Origin: Marinobacter manganoxydans MnI7-9
GTDB lineage: Bacteria > Pseudomonadota > Gammaproteobacteria > Pseudomonadales > Oleiphilaceae
Length of the DNA stretch: 64,000 nt
Direction: 5' to 3'
NCBI RefSeq assembly: GCF_000235625.1
Contig: NZ_AGTR01000085.1
Coordinates: 186,001 to 250,000 of the forward strand
A program made the position numbers and the translations under genes. This document shows positions 24,561-32,391 of this stretch, one piece after another. The number at the start of each line of letters is the position of its first letter. Position 1 is the first letter of the stretch. The notes under the pieces were generated by a model. It was not told the DNA's origin. It saw only the letters and a list, made by a program, of their open reading frames with translations, and searched no databases.

Positions 24561-26285
24561 TCAGCCCAGGCCGAGGGCTGCCAGCAACGCCAGGAGCAAT
24601 AACGCGGATACACCCTGCCAGAAGGCCACGGGATTGCGCTCCATTAACGGCGGCCGATGACGCTTGTGCCAGTCGACGGATGGGTGTCGCAGCTTGTACA
24701 GGTATTCCGAGAGCGCCGGGTAACGTCTGTGGGCCTGAGGGTGAACCGCTTTTTCAATTGTATCGTCGACCCAGGCGGGAAGATTCTCACGTAAGTGTCT
24801 CGCGGGCCGGTAGTTCAGCCCGCGAAGCTGGTTCCGGCTATGGATTTTCGGTACTTCCGCGCCATAGGGAAGCTGGCCGGTGAGCAACTGGTAGGTAATC
24901 ACGCCCAGGGAGAACTGGTCTGATAGCCAGCTGCCGGGCTCGCCGAGAAAGGTCTCAGGGGCACTGTAAAGGGCGGCCCCCCGAGGAACCGCCTGTTCGC
25001 CGATCTCAGAGTCCTCAAGGCCGGCGACCCGGGTGGCACCGAAATCAATCAGCGTGACAGTGCCATGGGGATCCACCAGCACGTTTTCCGGCTTCAGGTC
25101 CTGGTGCACCATTTCAAGCCGGTGGAATGCCCTCAAGCCTTTACCAATCTGCTCAACGAGATCACGCACGGTATCAAGTGTCGGAGCCGGGTTGTCCAGC
25201 ATCCATTGCCGCAAGGTACAGCCTTCCACGAACTCTGTGGCCTGGTAGAGAAAGCTGGGTCGTTGGCTGGACTGGAACGGTCTTGCGACATGAGCGCTGC
25301 TGATTCGCCTGGCAATCCACTGCTCGGTGGAAAACTGTTCCAGGTAGACCGGATCGTGTCTCTGTTCCAGTGAGGGCATCTTCAGCACCACCCGGGTATC
25401 GGTTTCCTCATCCACCGCCAGGTAGACATGGCTGCGGCTGCTGGCGTGAATCTGTCTCAGAATCCGGTAACCGTCCAGATGTTGGCCCGGCTGAAGTTCC
25501 GGCGCAAAGGGCAGCTGGGCCAGCTGGTGAAACAGCTCGCTGCTTTCCGGAACCGCGGGGACCGAGTTCACCCGGATGATCTGGGCGGTCAGGTTGTCAT
25601 CACTGCCCTGTTCGAGGGCCTGGGCTGCCAACCGGCGGGCGGCAGCGTCCAGATCATCGCCAGATTCCCGGATGATACCGGCCATGGTTCGCTCATCCAG
25701 GTGCTCATGGATGCCGTCGGTCGCCAGCAAAAAGGTATCGCCGGGCTGGATCGGCAGGCTTCGATAATCGATATCCAGTTGATGGCCAATGCCCATGGCC
25801 CGGGTCAGGCAGCTCTCTTCCGGGGAGAGCCAGAGCCGGTGATCGGTGCTGAGCTGTTCAAGTTGGTCGTGGTGAACCCGGTAGATGCGGGTGTCGCCGA
25901 TATGAAACAGATGTGCGGTGGCGGACCTGAGCACCATCACGCTCAGGGTACAGACATAGCCTCGGTCGCGGTCATAGCGGTATTGGCTTTGCCGGGTCTG
26001 GGCATGAAGCCAGGCATTGGTTGCGAGCAGCACCCGTTGGGCGGACTGTTTCACCGACCAGCTTTCCGGAGTGGAAAAGTAGTCGCTGAGGAAACCCGCG
26101 ACGGCGGACTCGCTGGCAATCTGGCTGACATTGCTGGAGCTGATGCCGTCGGCGATGGCAACGGCGATGCCTTTGGTGATCAGCTGGTGGCCCTTTGGCA
26201 CCAGTAAACCGTGGAAGTCCTGGTTGACTGGTTTGACGCCAGCGTCGGAGTACTGGCCGGCGGAAACGGAAAGGGAGCTGGTCAT
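24561..26285 (-). CDS. PP2C phosphatase - Ser/Thr kinase fusion with C-terminal anchor
   Basis: Bifunctional signalling protein of 574 residues. Residues ~5-235 are a PP2C phosphatase: metal-binding motifs are KPVNQDFHG, VAIADGISSS, LLATDGIHEHL and GSDDNLTAQII. Residues ~265-530 are a Hanks kinase: VVLKMPS lysine, HQDLKPENVLV catalytic loop (HQD instead of HRD), LIDFGATR, and a poor glycine loop. A final hydrophobic segment (GVSALLLLALLAALGLG) anchors it. Pseudomonas aeruginosa has such a gene within its nirBD/nas cluster (PA1779-PA1783). Here it follows the FNT channel by 77 bp, so it probably senses or tunes nitrogen uptake and not the neighbouring hcp. Confidence 0.9.
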   Translation of the reverse strand: MTSSLSVSAGQYSDAGVKPVNQDFHGLLVPKGHQLITKGIAVAIADGISSSNVSQIASESAVAGFLSDYFSTPESWSVKQSAQRVLLATNAWLHAQTRQSQYRYDRDRGYVCTLSVMVLRSATAHLFHIGDTRIYRVHHDQLEQLSTDHRLWLSPEESCLTRAMGIGHQLDIDYRSLPIQPGDTFLLATDGIHEHLDERTMAGIIRESGDDLDAAARRLAAQALEQGSDDNLTAQIIRVNSVPAVPESSELFHQLAQLPFAPELQPGQHLDGYRILRQIHASSRSHVYLAVDEETDTRVVLKMPSLEQRHDPVYLEQFSTEQWIARRISSAHVARPFQSSQRPSFLYQATEFVEGCTLRQWMLDNPAPTLDTVRDLVEQIGKGLRAFHRLEMVHQDLKPENVLVDPHGTVTLIDFGATRVAGLEDSEIGEQAVPRGAALYSAPETFLGEPGSWLSDQFSLGVITYQLLTGQLPYGAEVPKIHSRNQLRGLNYRPARHLRENLPAWVDDTIEKAVHPQAHRRYPALSEYLYKLRHPSVDWHKRHRPPLMERNPVAFWQGVSALLLLALLAALGLG

Positions 26286-26311
26286 TGGGAAACGGCATTT
26301 CCTCGATCAAG

Positions 26312-26349
26312 GAAAACGCAACTCCGGCGGGTGCGGCAGCCGGAGTTGC
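26312..26349 (-). terminator. Intercistronic terminator-like hairpin after FNT channel gene
   Basis: An 11-bp perfect stem GCAACTCCGGC/GCCGGAGTTGC (26318-26328 with 26339-26349) is followed on the minus strand by GTTTTCC. It stands between the channel and the kinase genes, so it may reduce expression of the kinase. Confidence 0.6.
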
Positions 26350-26362
26350 AGGACGCCCCGAC

Positions 26363-27211
26363 TCAGTTGGTACGGGCCAGGGCAGCGTCGTTGTAGGTTT
26401 CCGCAACCTTGCGCTTGGGCGCGGTGCGCACATGGGTGGTGTAGAGGGTCAGGCCGGTAAAGGCGAGGCCGCCAACCAGGTTACCCAGAACGGTGGGAAT
26501 CTCGTTCCACCACAGGTAGTCCATCACCGAGAACTCGCCGCCCATGATGATGGCAGACGGGAACAGGAACATGTTCACGATGGAGTGCTCGAAACCCATG
26601 AAGAAGAACAGCATGATGGGCATCCACATAGCCAGTACCTTGCCACTGACGCTGGTGGAAATCATGGCGCCAACCACGCCCATGGAGACCATCCAGTTGC
26701 ACAGCATGCCGCGAATGAAAATGGTGGCCCAGCCGGCAGCACCGAACTCCGCGTAGCCAAGCGTGCGCGCTTCACCAACACTGGCAATCTTCGCGCCAAC
26801 GGCACCGGGATCGGTATTGAAACCGTAGGTGAAGATAAACGCCATCATGAAGGCGACGGTCAGTGCGCCGCCCAGGTTGCCAAGGAATACCCAACCCCAG
26901 TTGCGCAGTATGGCTGCCGGGGTCACTCCGGGGCGTTTATCAAGCAATGCAAGGGGCGTGAGCATGAACACGCCGGTCAGCAGGTCGAAGCCCATCAGGT
27001 AAAGCATGCAAAAGCCGATCGGGAACAGGATGGCGCCGATCAGGAACACGCCGGTCTCGACCGCTACGGTAATGGCAAACGCGGCAGCCAGCGCCAGAAT
27101 GGCGCCCGCCATAAAGGCCCGAATCAGTGTGTCCCGCGTTGACATGTAGATCTTGGATTCGCCGGCGTCGACCATTTTGGTGACGAACTCCGAAGGCACG
27201 ATGTAAGACAT
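26363..27211 (-). CDS. Formate/nitrite transporter (FNT) channel, probable nitrite channel
   Basis: Pentameric inner-membrane channel of 282 residues with six membrane spans. Family signatures include LYLMGFDLLTGVFML and the histidine loop GFEHSIVNMFLFPSAI (about residue 209), which carries the pore histidine. NirC moves nitrite and FocA moves formate. The sigma-54 promoter, NtrC site and nas-type leader upstream, with no formate genes nearby, point to nitrite uptake or release during nitrate assimilation. It heads a unit with the PP2C-kinase gene. Confidence 0.9.
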   Translation of the reverse strand: MSYIVPSEFVTKMVDAGESKIYMSTRDTLIRAFMAGAILALAAAFAITVAVETGVFLIGAILFPIGFCMLYLMGFDLLTGVFMLTPLALLDKRPGVTPAAILRNWGWVFLGNLGGALTVAFMMAFIFTYGFNTDPGAVGAKIASVGEARTLGYAEFGAAGWATIFIRGMLCNWMVSMGVVGAMISTSVSGKVLAMWMPIMLFFFMGFEHSIVNMFLFPSAIIMGGEFSVMDYLWWNEIPTVLGNLVGGLAFTGLTLYTTHVRTAPKRKVAETYNDAALARTN

Positions 27212-27258
27212 AATGTTTCCCCTGACTTCTCTCGGATGGCCGGACTTTTCAAGCGGCC

Positions 27259-27312
27259 AAAAAAAACGGCGGTACCCGGTGCCTGCAATTTGCAGGTGCG
27301 AGTAGACGCCGT
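27259..27312 (-). terminator. Leader terminator of the FNT channel gene
   Basis: Minus-strand ACGGCG...CGCCGT, with an inner CCTGC/GCAGG hairpin (27282-27296), is followed by eight T residues. It ends about 47 bases before the ATG, in the leader. This is the fourth such attenuator in the window. Confidence 0.82.
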
Positions 27313-27356
27313 CGTCTGAATGAATCTGTCGCTGTGAGCAGAACCGACATTGGTTC
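27304..27356 (-). promoter_or_regulatory. Candidate ANTAR P1/P2 hairpins of the FNT leader
   Basis: P1 is GAACC[AAUGUC]GGUUC (27341-27356 on the minus strand): a perfect 5-bp stem with a six-base loop, A1 and G4. P2 is AGAC[GACGGC]GUCU (27304-27317), with G4 but G in place of A1; it overlaps the first arm of the terminator. They are 23 bases apart. This is the clearest P1 of the four leaders. Confidence 0.6.
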
Positions 27357-27371
27357 CGCTAACCGAGTGGG

Positions 27372-27387
27372 TGCAGAGACTGTGCCA
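27372..27387 (-). promoter_or_regulatory. Sigma-54 promoter of the FNT-kinase unit
   Basis: Minus-strand TGGCACAGTCTCTGCA differs from TGGCACG-N4-TTGCW at two positions with exact spacing. The predicted start is near 27361, five bases before P1. Confidence 0.72.
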
Positions 27388-27486
27388 GCTTGGCGGTCTG
27401 CCGGGGAAAACGGATATAAATCAAAAGGGTAACGTTCTGAGAGGGATGTCGCGCGAAGCGGGTGAAGACGCGATTGCTGATCCGAC

Positions 27487-27501
27487 GCACCCGATCGGTG
27501 C
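27487..27501. promoter_or_regulatory. NtrC enhancer-type site upstream of FNT promoter
   Basis: GCACCCGATCGGTGC is a perfect palindrome (except its central base) matching the GCAC-N7-GTGC form of NtrC sites such as those of glnA. It is 126-140 bases before the predicted start, the usual enhancer distance. Confidence 0.68.
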
Positions 27502-27546
27502 GTGAATGGTTAAGGCTGCTGCAACCTGGCGCAGCCATGGCGAGGC

Positions 27547-28287
27547 TCAGCGAAGGCTGAAGCGCACTGGCAAGGCGTAGCGGAATTTTTGTCCGGCAAT
27601 CTCGTCGGGTACCTCAGGCAGAGGTGCTGCCTGCTCCAGCATGGCCAGTGCCGACTCGTCCAGAAGCTGGTGTCCGGAGCTGGTTCTCAGGCTGTGGGCG
27701 ATCAGCGAGCCATCCCTCTGGAATTCGAACACAATGACAGGAGTGCCTTCCTGGCCCAGGCGCCTTGCCCGGCGGGGATATTCATAATACCGGGCAAGGT
27801 GGCGGCTGAGTCTGGACAGGTAATTGTCCACTTCTGATTTGACGCCAGCGTTCTGCAATGGAACGGTCGCCTGTGATTGTTGCTCCGTTGCAGTTTCTGC
27901 CGGCTCACCGCTTGGTGCTTGCGCTTCGGCGGTCTTTGGCTCGGGCGTGGGTTCCGCTACCGGCTGAGGTTCAGGCGCTGGCTCAGGTTTCGGCTCAGGC
28001 TCAGGTTCAGGCTCCGGCTCCGGCTCCGGCTCCGGCTCTGGCTCTGGCTCTGGCTCTGGTTTGGGTTCCGGTTGGGGTTCGGGTTCTGACTTTGGCGCAG
28101 CTTCGGGTTTCGGCGCGGGTTCACCGGCCAGCTTTATGCGAATAGCGGGCGCCGTATTGACCGCGGATTCGCCCAAAGTGTTGAGCTCCACCGTCTTTTC
28201 GGGAGACGCGAACACCAGGGCGACAAGAGTGATCATGAATGCCAGCAGCAAGAGTGCCCACCGGAAGGGCGGTTGTTGCGGCATCAT
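27547..28287 (-). CDS. tonB: TonB energy-transducing protein
   Basis: Couples the ExbBD proton motor to outer-membrane receptors; 246 residues. One N-terminal membrane anchor ([18 protein letters not shown]) is followed by a periplasmic Glu-Pro/Lys-Pro spacer (about residues 55-125). The C-terminal TonB domain follows ([54 protein letters not shown]). The SxxxH anchor motif is not evident. Its ATG overlaps the exbD2 stop by four bases. It is last in exbB-exbD-exbD-tonB. Confidence 0.9.
   Translation of the reverse strand: MMPQQPPFRWALLLLAFMITLVALVFASPEKTVELNTLGESAVNTAPAIRIKLAGEPAPKPEAAPKSEPEPQPEPKPEPEPEPEPEPEPEPEPEPEPEPKPEPAPEPQPVAEPTPEPKTAEAQAPSGEPAETATEQQSQATVPLQNAGVKSEVDNYLSRLSRHLARYYEYPRRARRLGQEGTPVIVFEFQRDGSLIAHSLRTSSGHQLLDESALAMLEQAAPLPEVPDEIAGQKFRYALPVRFSLR
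27952..28110. repeat. Low-complexity Glu-Pro coding repeat in tonB
   Basis: Hexamer-like repeats of GGCTCC/GGCTCT (minus-strand codons for Pro and Glu) encode the TonB spacer that crosses the periplasm. Such tracts change length by slippage. It is not a CRISPR array: the unit is six bases and there are no spacers. Confidence 0.8.
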
Positions 28288-28694
28288 TGGCCAGGCTCCG
28301 TCAACAACAGAATATCCTTGTATCCGGCTTCCTCAAGCAACCGGAACAGTGTCTCCAGGTCCGCCATGGTGATTCGTTCTGCAGCGGCGATTTTCAGGGG
28401 CTGCTCTTCGCCAGGTTCTGGCAGTCTGGCAACCAGGGAGTCCCTGTCGAGTAGCTCGCCGTTCACTTTCCACTCGCCCTCGGCACTGACAATCATGTCC
28501 GCGTGCGGCGACTGCCGGTCCTCCGCCTGCTGCGTGGCAGGCAATTCCGGAAGTGGGTCATCGGTCAGTTGGCCGGCAACAATGAAAAACATGAGCAGCA
28601 GAAACACAAGGTTGATCAACGGCAGAAGTGCATCTTCCACACGTTCCATCAAGGTTTTGCCGGAGGTAAACGGAGGTGGAACCAGATCGCTCAT
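28284..28694 (-). CDS. ExbD-family protein lacking the membrane aspartate (ExbD2)
   Basis: Biopolymer transport protein of 136 residues with one N-terminal membrane helix and a periplasmic domain. The helix reads [19 protein letters not shown]: the conserved aspartate that carries protons in ExbD is replaced by Asn. The preceding gene's ExbD has it. In paired ExbD systems one subunit may serve structural or recognition roles. It overlaps exbD1 and tonB by four bases on each side. Confidence 0.85.
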   Translation of the reverse strand: MSDLVPPPFTSGKTLMERVEDALLPLINLVFLLLMFFIVAGQLTDDPLPELPATQQAEDRQSPHADMIVSAEGEWKVNGELLDRDSLVARLPEPGEEQPLKIAAAERITMADLETLFRLLEEAGYKDILLLTEPGQ

Positions 28695-29086
28695 GGTGTT
28701 GTCGCGTTCGTCCGCTTCCAGTGGCTGTCGATACCCTGGTCAACCAGGCTGCTGAGCACCCGGGTGAAGGCTCCCAGCGGTGTGTCGCCGGTTGTTGCGA
28801 GGTTTACTTCGGTAATACCGGCGTTGCCCAGCTCGGTCATGAGCTGGTCGAGGGCCATGGCCTGTCCCTGCCACTGCACCTTGCCATTGGCAGTCACTGT
28901 CAGCTCGGGCAGCGGCTCGCCAGTGATCGGGCTGCGGTTCGAGGTGTTGTTGGCCAGCTCCAGGTAATCCACGGGCAGTAGCCGGGTGGTCAGCATAAAG
29001 AACACCAGAAGTATGAACACCACATCAATCAGAGGCGTAATCCGGATCGGAATCGGACGACTTGGTCTCGGTTCAACCAGTTGCAT
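28691..29086 (-). CDS. exbD: ExbD biopolymer transporter (ExbD1)
   Basis: Proton-channel subunit of the TonB motor, 131 residues. The membrane helix ITPLIDVVFILLVFFML has the essential Asp, and the periplasmic domain ends with FTRVLSSLVDQGIDSHW. ATG 29086 is chosen because the longer frame overlaps exbB deeply and is not ExbD-like. It overlaps exbB by 14 bp and exbD2 by 4. Confidence 0.9.
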   Translation of the reverse strand: MQLVEPRPSRPIPIRITPLIDVVFILLVFFMLTTRLLPVDYLELANNTSNRSPITGEPLPELTVTANGKVQWQGQAMALDQLMTELGNAGITEVNLATTGDTPLGAFTRVLSSLVDQGIDSHWKRTNATTP

Positions 29087-29861
29087 GGGCGAATCGCTGA
29101 CCCCGGACGGTTGAATAGCGATCAGGCTCCTCGCTGGCTGTCTCTGTATCAAGCTGTTGCGCCGGAGACTGGTACGACGTGTCCGCGGCCTCCAGAGTCT
29201 GCTCCGGCACGATATGCAGAACTGAAACCAGGGTGCTGTTGATGGTCTTGTGGATGCGGCGCAGACGGAACTCGATCCAGGCAGCCAGGGCGGCAAAGGG
29301 TATGGCGACAACCAGGCCCGCCGCCGTGGTGGTCAGCGCCTCATAGATGCCGCCACTGAGTTGAGTGGCGTTGGCCCGGCCTTCGGTAGCCGCCATGGCG
29401 CTGAAAGCTTCCATCATGCCGAGCACGGTTCCCAGCAGACCGAGCAGTGGCGCCAGGGCTGCGATGACTTCAATAATCTTGAGGGGTGCCTCGAACGGCT
29501 CGAGAGAATGTTGCGCATCCCGCGCGGCGGTTTCCCGAATCTGGCGATCATCCTGGCCGTTCTGAATGGCCTCAATCGTATCGGTGACAAGCCGCTGCAG
29601 CGGATTCATCTGCCCCCATCGTCCGGCCTGATGTCGAACCTCGGACGGTCGGACTGACGCCGGATCCTTCTGCCAGTTCATTACGGTTTGTTTAAGCCGG
29701 CCAGACAAACGCGGTGCATAGAGGGCCCCGAGAAGCATCAGATACACGAAGGTAACGAAGCCAATGACGGCAAGCACCACCAGAACAATCATGACAGGGC
29801 CACCCATATCAATAAGTTGGGTGATCGGGCCGGCATTCAGGGGCAGAGTTAGGTCCGTCAT
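29073..29861 (-). CDS. exbB: ExbB/MotA-type proton channel
   Basis: Inner-membrane stator of the TonB motor, about 262 residues. TM1 is MIVLVVLAVIGFVTFVYLM. The MotA/TolQ/ExbB core follows: LKIIEVIAALAPLLGLLGTV, then MEAFSAMAATEGRANATQLS and IYEALTTTAAGLVVAIPFAA. ATG 29861 is chosen over 29876 to give the usual N-terminus. The Fur box is 34 bp upstream, so the operon should be repressed by iron. Confidence 0.9.
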   Translation of the reverse strand: MTDLTLPLNAGPITQLIDMGGPVMIVLVVLAVIGFVTFVYLMLLGALYAPRLSGRLKQTVMNWQKDPASVRPSEVRHQAGRWGQMNPLQRLVTDTIEAIQNGQDDRQIRETAARDAQHSLEPFEAPLKIIEVIAALAPLLGLLGTVLGMMEAFSAMAATEGRANATQLSGGIYEALTTTAAGLVVAIPFAALAAWIEFRLRRIHKTINSTLVSVLHIVPEQTLEAADTSYQSPAQQLDTETASEEPDRYSTVRGQRFAHATG

Positions 29862-29894
29862 GCGAAGAGTTCTCAATGTGCAAAAATGGAACTA

Positions 29895-29913
29895 AATAAT
29901 AACGATTATCATT
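29895..29913 (-). promoter_or_regulatory. Fur box of the exbBDD-tonB operon
   Basis: Minus-strand AATGATAATCGTTATTATT matches the 19-base Fur consensus (GATAATGATAATCATTATC) when aligned by its NATAAT hexamers; AT content stands out from the surroundings. Iron-loaded Fur should repress exbB here. Confidence 0.8.
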
Positions 29914-30048
29914 GAATTTGCAAGCGTGTAACCTGACTTCACAAAGCCCTCTGTTAGAATTGAGTTAAATGTAAGAGTTGCAAAAAGAAAGAAAAAACGG
30001 AGGTCAGATCATTACCGGTTGTCGAACCCGCTGCGGAGTCTGGATGTC

Positions 30049-32391
30049 ATGCTGATCAAGCGATGGTTGGGCAGCCTGGCGAATCGGGCCGTTGCGCTGG
30101 TGGTTGTCGCGATCATCCTGACAGCCTTGCTGGTAACCGTCGCCGGTTTCCTGCTTAGCCGTTCTGAGCTGGAACAGCAGGCCCGTAACCAGGTGGAAAC
30201 GATTGCCACCCTGATTGCCGGGGAGCTGGACGACAAGCTCGCCCTGCGTCTTGAAGCACTCAATCACGTGGCCCAGAACCTGACCATGTCCAGCGATGTT
30301 CTGGACGCAAGAGCCCGGGTTCTGATCCGCCGGCAAACAGCCCTGGGTCACCTGTTCGATGCGGTCTACCTGATGGATGAAAAGGGCCTGGTTATTGCCG
30401 AGCATCCAGAGGATTACCACCAGGCGGGGTTGAATGTCAGTGACCGGGAGTATTTTCGCCGGATTTCCTCCACGCTCACACCAGTGATCAGCGAGCCCTA
30501 CATCTCCAACTATCAGGACAAGCCGGCCATCATGGTGGCCGCGCCGATCTTCGACCACCGCCAGCGTTTCATTGGTGTGATTGGTGGCGCCATCGCCCTG
30601 GATGGCAACAATTTTCTTGATCAGTTTATCAATATCCGCATAGGAACTTCCGGTTATCTGGGAGTGGCAACCCGGAGTGGTTTTGTGGTCGTCAATCAGC
30701 GGGGTGACGAAGCCATGACGCCGGTGCGGGTAGCGAATCCTGTGCTCCGGGATGCCATGGAGGGCTTTGAAGGCACGCTGGAGACTCGCAGCAGCGACGG
30801 GGAAAGAACCATCATGTCGGTACAGCAGCTGACCCAGGTGCCCTGGTTTGTTTCCGCCTCCTGGCCTGCCCGGGAAGCCCTTGCACCAATTACACGCACG
30901 GTGGATGCCTTCGTTTGGATCCTGCTGCTGGTCATCCTCTTGATTGCGCCCGTGGCACTGTGGCGTTTCCGGCGGCTGATGGCGCCGCTCAAGACATTGG
31001 GCATCCAGATCCGTGAGCGCCACCTGGGTATGCGTTCCGATCCGGTGGATGTCGCCGGGGGTAAGGAAATCCGCCAGGTTGCCGAGATCTTTAACACGGT
31101 GACCGATGAGCGTGATGAAGTTCTGGTGTCTCTGGCAGAAAGAGAGGCATTTTTCCGTTCCCTTACCCAGAGTGCGCCCATCGGTATTGTCCAGACCGAC
31201 GTCCTGGGCCGTATCGAGTTTGCCAACCCGGCTTTCGAGGCGATCGTCGGCAAACCGGCGGAAGATCTCACATACAGTTACCTGGCCGATCGTGTGGACA
31301 ATGCCGACCGGCAGGAGGCGATTGCCGGTTGGAAGAATGCGATCAGGAGCCAGAGCGTTTTCCGGGGCCGGTTGAGACTGGCGGCTCCGGATCGGGTGAT
31401 CTGGGCCGATGTGATGACGGCGGCAATCCAGACGCCTGAAAAGGCTCTCGGCACCATCACGGTCGTTCGCGATATATCCCATGAGCTGGAAGTGGAAGAG
31501 GCACTCAAGACCGAGCAGCAGCGCGCGGAAACCATACTCCGCGTTCTTCAGGAAGGCGTCCTGATGGTCGATGTCGAGGGGGTTATCCGGTTTGCCAACG
31601 ATGCTGCCTGCCGCCTGCTGGGCATTGAGGGCGAGTGCGTGCTTAGAAACTTCTTCCAGTTGGTTACCATCGAGACGGAAGAGCGGGAACTGACGGCACA
31701 GGAGTTCCTGTCCGGGGATGACCTGGACAGCCTTTACGTCACCTTGCGGAACTCATTGGGCGTTCCCTTCCCCATAGACCTCACCATGCTGCACATTCGC
31801 CAGGGGCGAGAGGATGAGCGTCTGGTTTTCGTGCTGAGGGACGACAGCGATCGCCGTCGTCAGGAAGAACGGCTGTCCTGGGAAGCGACCCACGACAGCT
31901 TGACCCAGTTGCTGAATCGTCGGGCGTTCAATGCGTCGCTGGTCCGGTGCCTGGGAGAGGCCGGTCGCCAGGAAGTCCGTTCGGTACTGATGCTCATCGA
32001 TCTCGACTATTTCAAACCGGTAAACGATGAAGGCGGTCACCTGCTTGGCGACGACCTGCTCAAACGGCTGGCGGATCTGTTCAAGGACTCGGTTCGTCAG
32101 TCCGATACGGTGGCCAGGCTGGGCGGTGATGAGTTCGGCATTATTCTGCCTGCCTGCGGCATAAAAAGGGCCCAGGCGCTGGCGGAGCGGATCCGCGCCG
32201 ATGTTGAGGCGCTTCGCATTGAACATGACGGCCGCTCATTCGGTGTAACCACGAGTATTGGCCTGACAGAACTGACACCGCAGGACAGCGGCCCCAGAGA
32301 GGTTATGGCCCGGGCGGATGAGGGTAGCTATATCGCCAAGTCCCGGGGTCGCAATACGGTTGTTGTGGTTCCTTCACCACCAGCCGGCTGA
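30049..32391 (+). CDS. Membrane diguanylate cyclase with Cache and PAS domains
   Basis: Makes c-di-GMP in response to a periplasmic signal; about 780 residues. TM1 (RAVALVVVAIILTALLVTVA) and TM2 (AFVWILLLVILLIAPVALW, ~residue 290) bracket a dCache sensor. Two PAS domains follow (FFRSLTQSAPIGIVQTDVLG; AETILRVLQEGVLMVDVEG). The GGDEF domain is active-type: RLGGDEFGIIL with an inhibitory RQSD I-site five residues before it. ATG 30049 has GGAG ten bases upstream; the longer frame uses TTG 30019. It overlaps the TauE gene tail-to-tail by 18 bp. Confidence 0.92.
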   Translation: MLIKRWLGSLANRAVALVVVAIILTALLVTVAGFLLSRSELEQQARNQVETIATLIAGELDDKLALRLEALNHVAQNLTMSSDVLDARARVLIRRQTALGHLFDAVYLMDEKGLVIAEHPEDYHQAGLNVSDREYFRRISSTLTPVISEPYISNYQDKPAIMVAAPIFDHRQRFIGVIGGAIALDGNNFLDQFINIRIGTSGYLGVATRSGFVVVNQRGDEAMTPVRVANPVLRDAMEGFEGTLETRSSDGERTIMSVQQLTQVPWFVSASWPAREALAPITRTVDAFVWILLLVILLIAPVALWRFRRLMAPLKTLGIQIRERHLGMRSDPVDVAGGKEIRQVAEIFNTVTDERDEVLVSLAEREAFFRSLTQSAPIGIVQTDVLGRIEFANPAFEAIVGKPAEDLTYSYLADRVDNADRQEAIAGWKNAIRSQSVFRGRLRLAAPDRVIWADVMTAAIQTPEKALGTITVVRDISHELEVEEALKTEQQRAETILRVLQEGVLMVDVEGVIRFANDAACRLLGIEGECVLRNFFQLVTIETEERELTAQEFLSGDDLDSLYVTLRNSLGVPFPIDLTMLHIRQGREDERLVFVLRDDSDRRRQEERLSWEATHDSLTQLLNRRAFNASLVRCLGEAGRQEVRSVLMLIDLDYFKPVNDEGGHLLGDDLLKRLADLFKDSVRQSDTVARLGGDEFGIILPACGIKRAQALAERIRADVEALRIEHDGRSFGVTTSIGLTELTPQDSGPREVMARADEGSYIAKSRGRNTVVVVPSPPAG

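Noticed and set aside
27952-28110. Tandem repeat as a CRISPR array
   Set aside because: Unit is about six bases, no spacers, and it encodes the TonB Pro-Glu spacer.
30004-31482. 492-codon frame antisense to the diguanylate cyclase
   Set aside because: No motif or ribosome site; the sense protein has Cache, PAS and GGDEF domains over the same bases.
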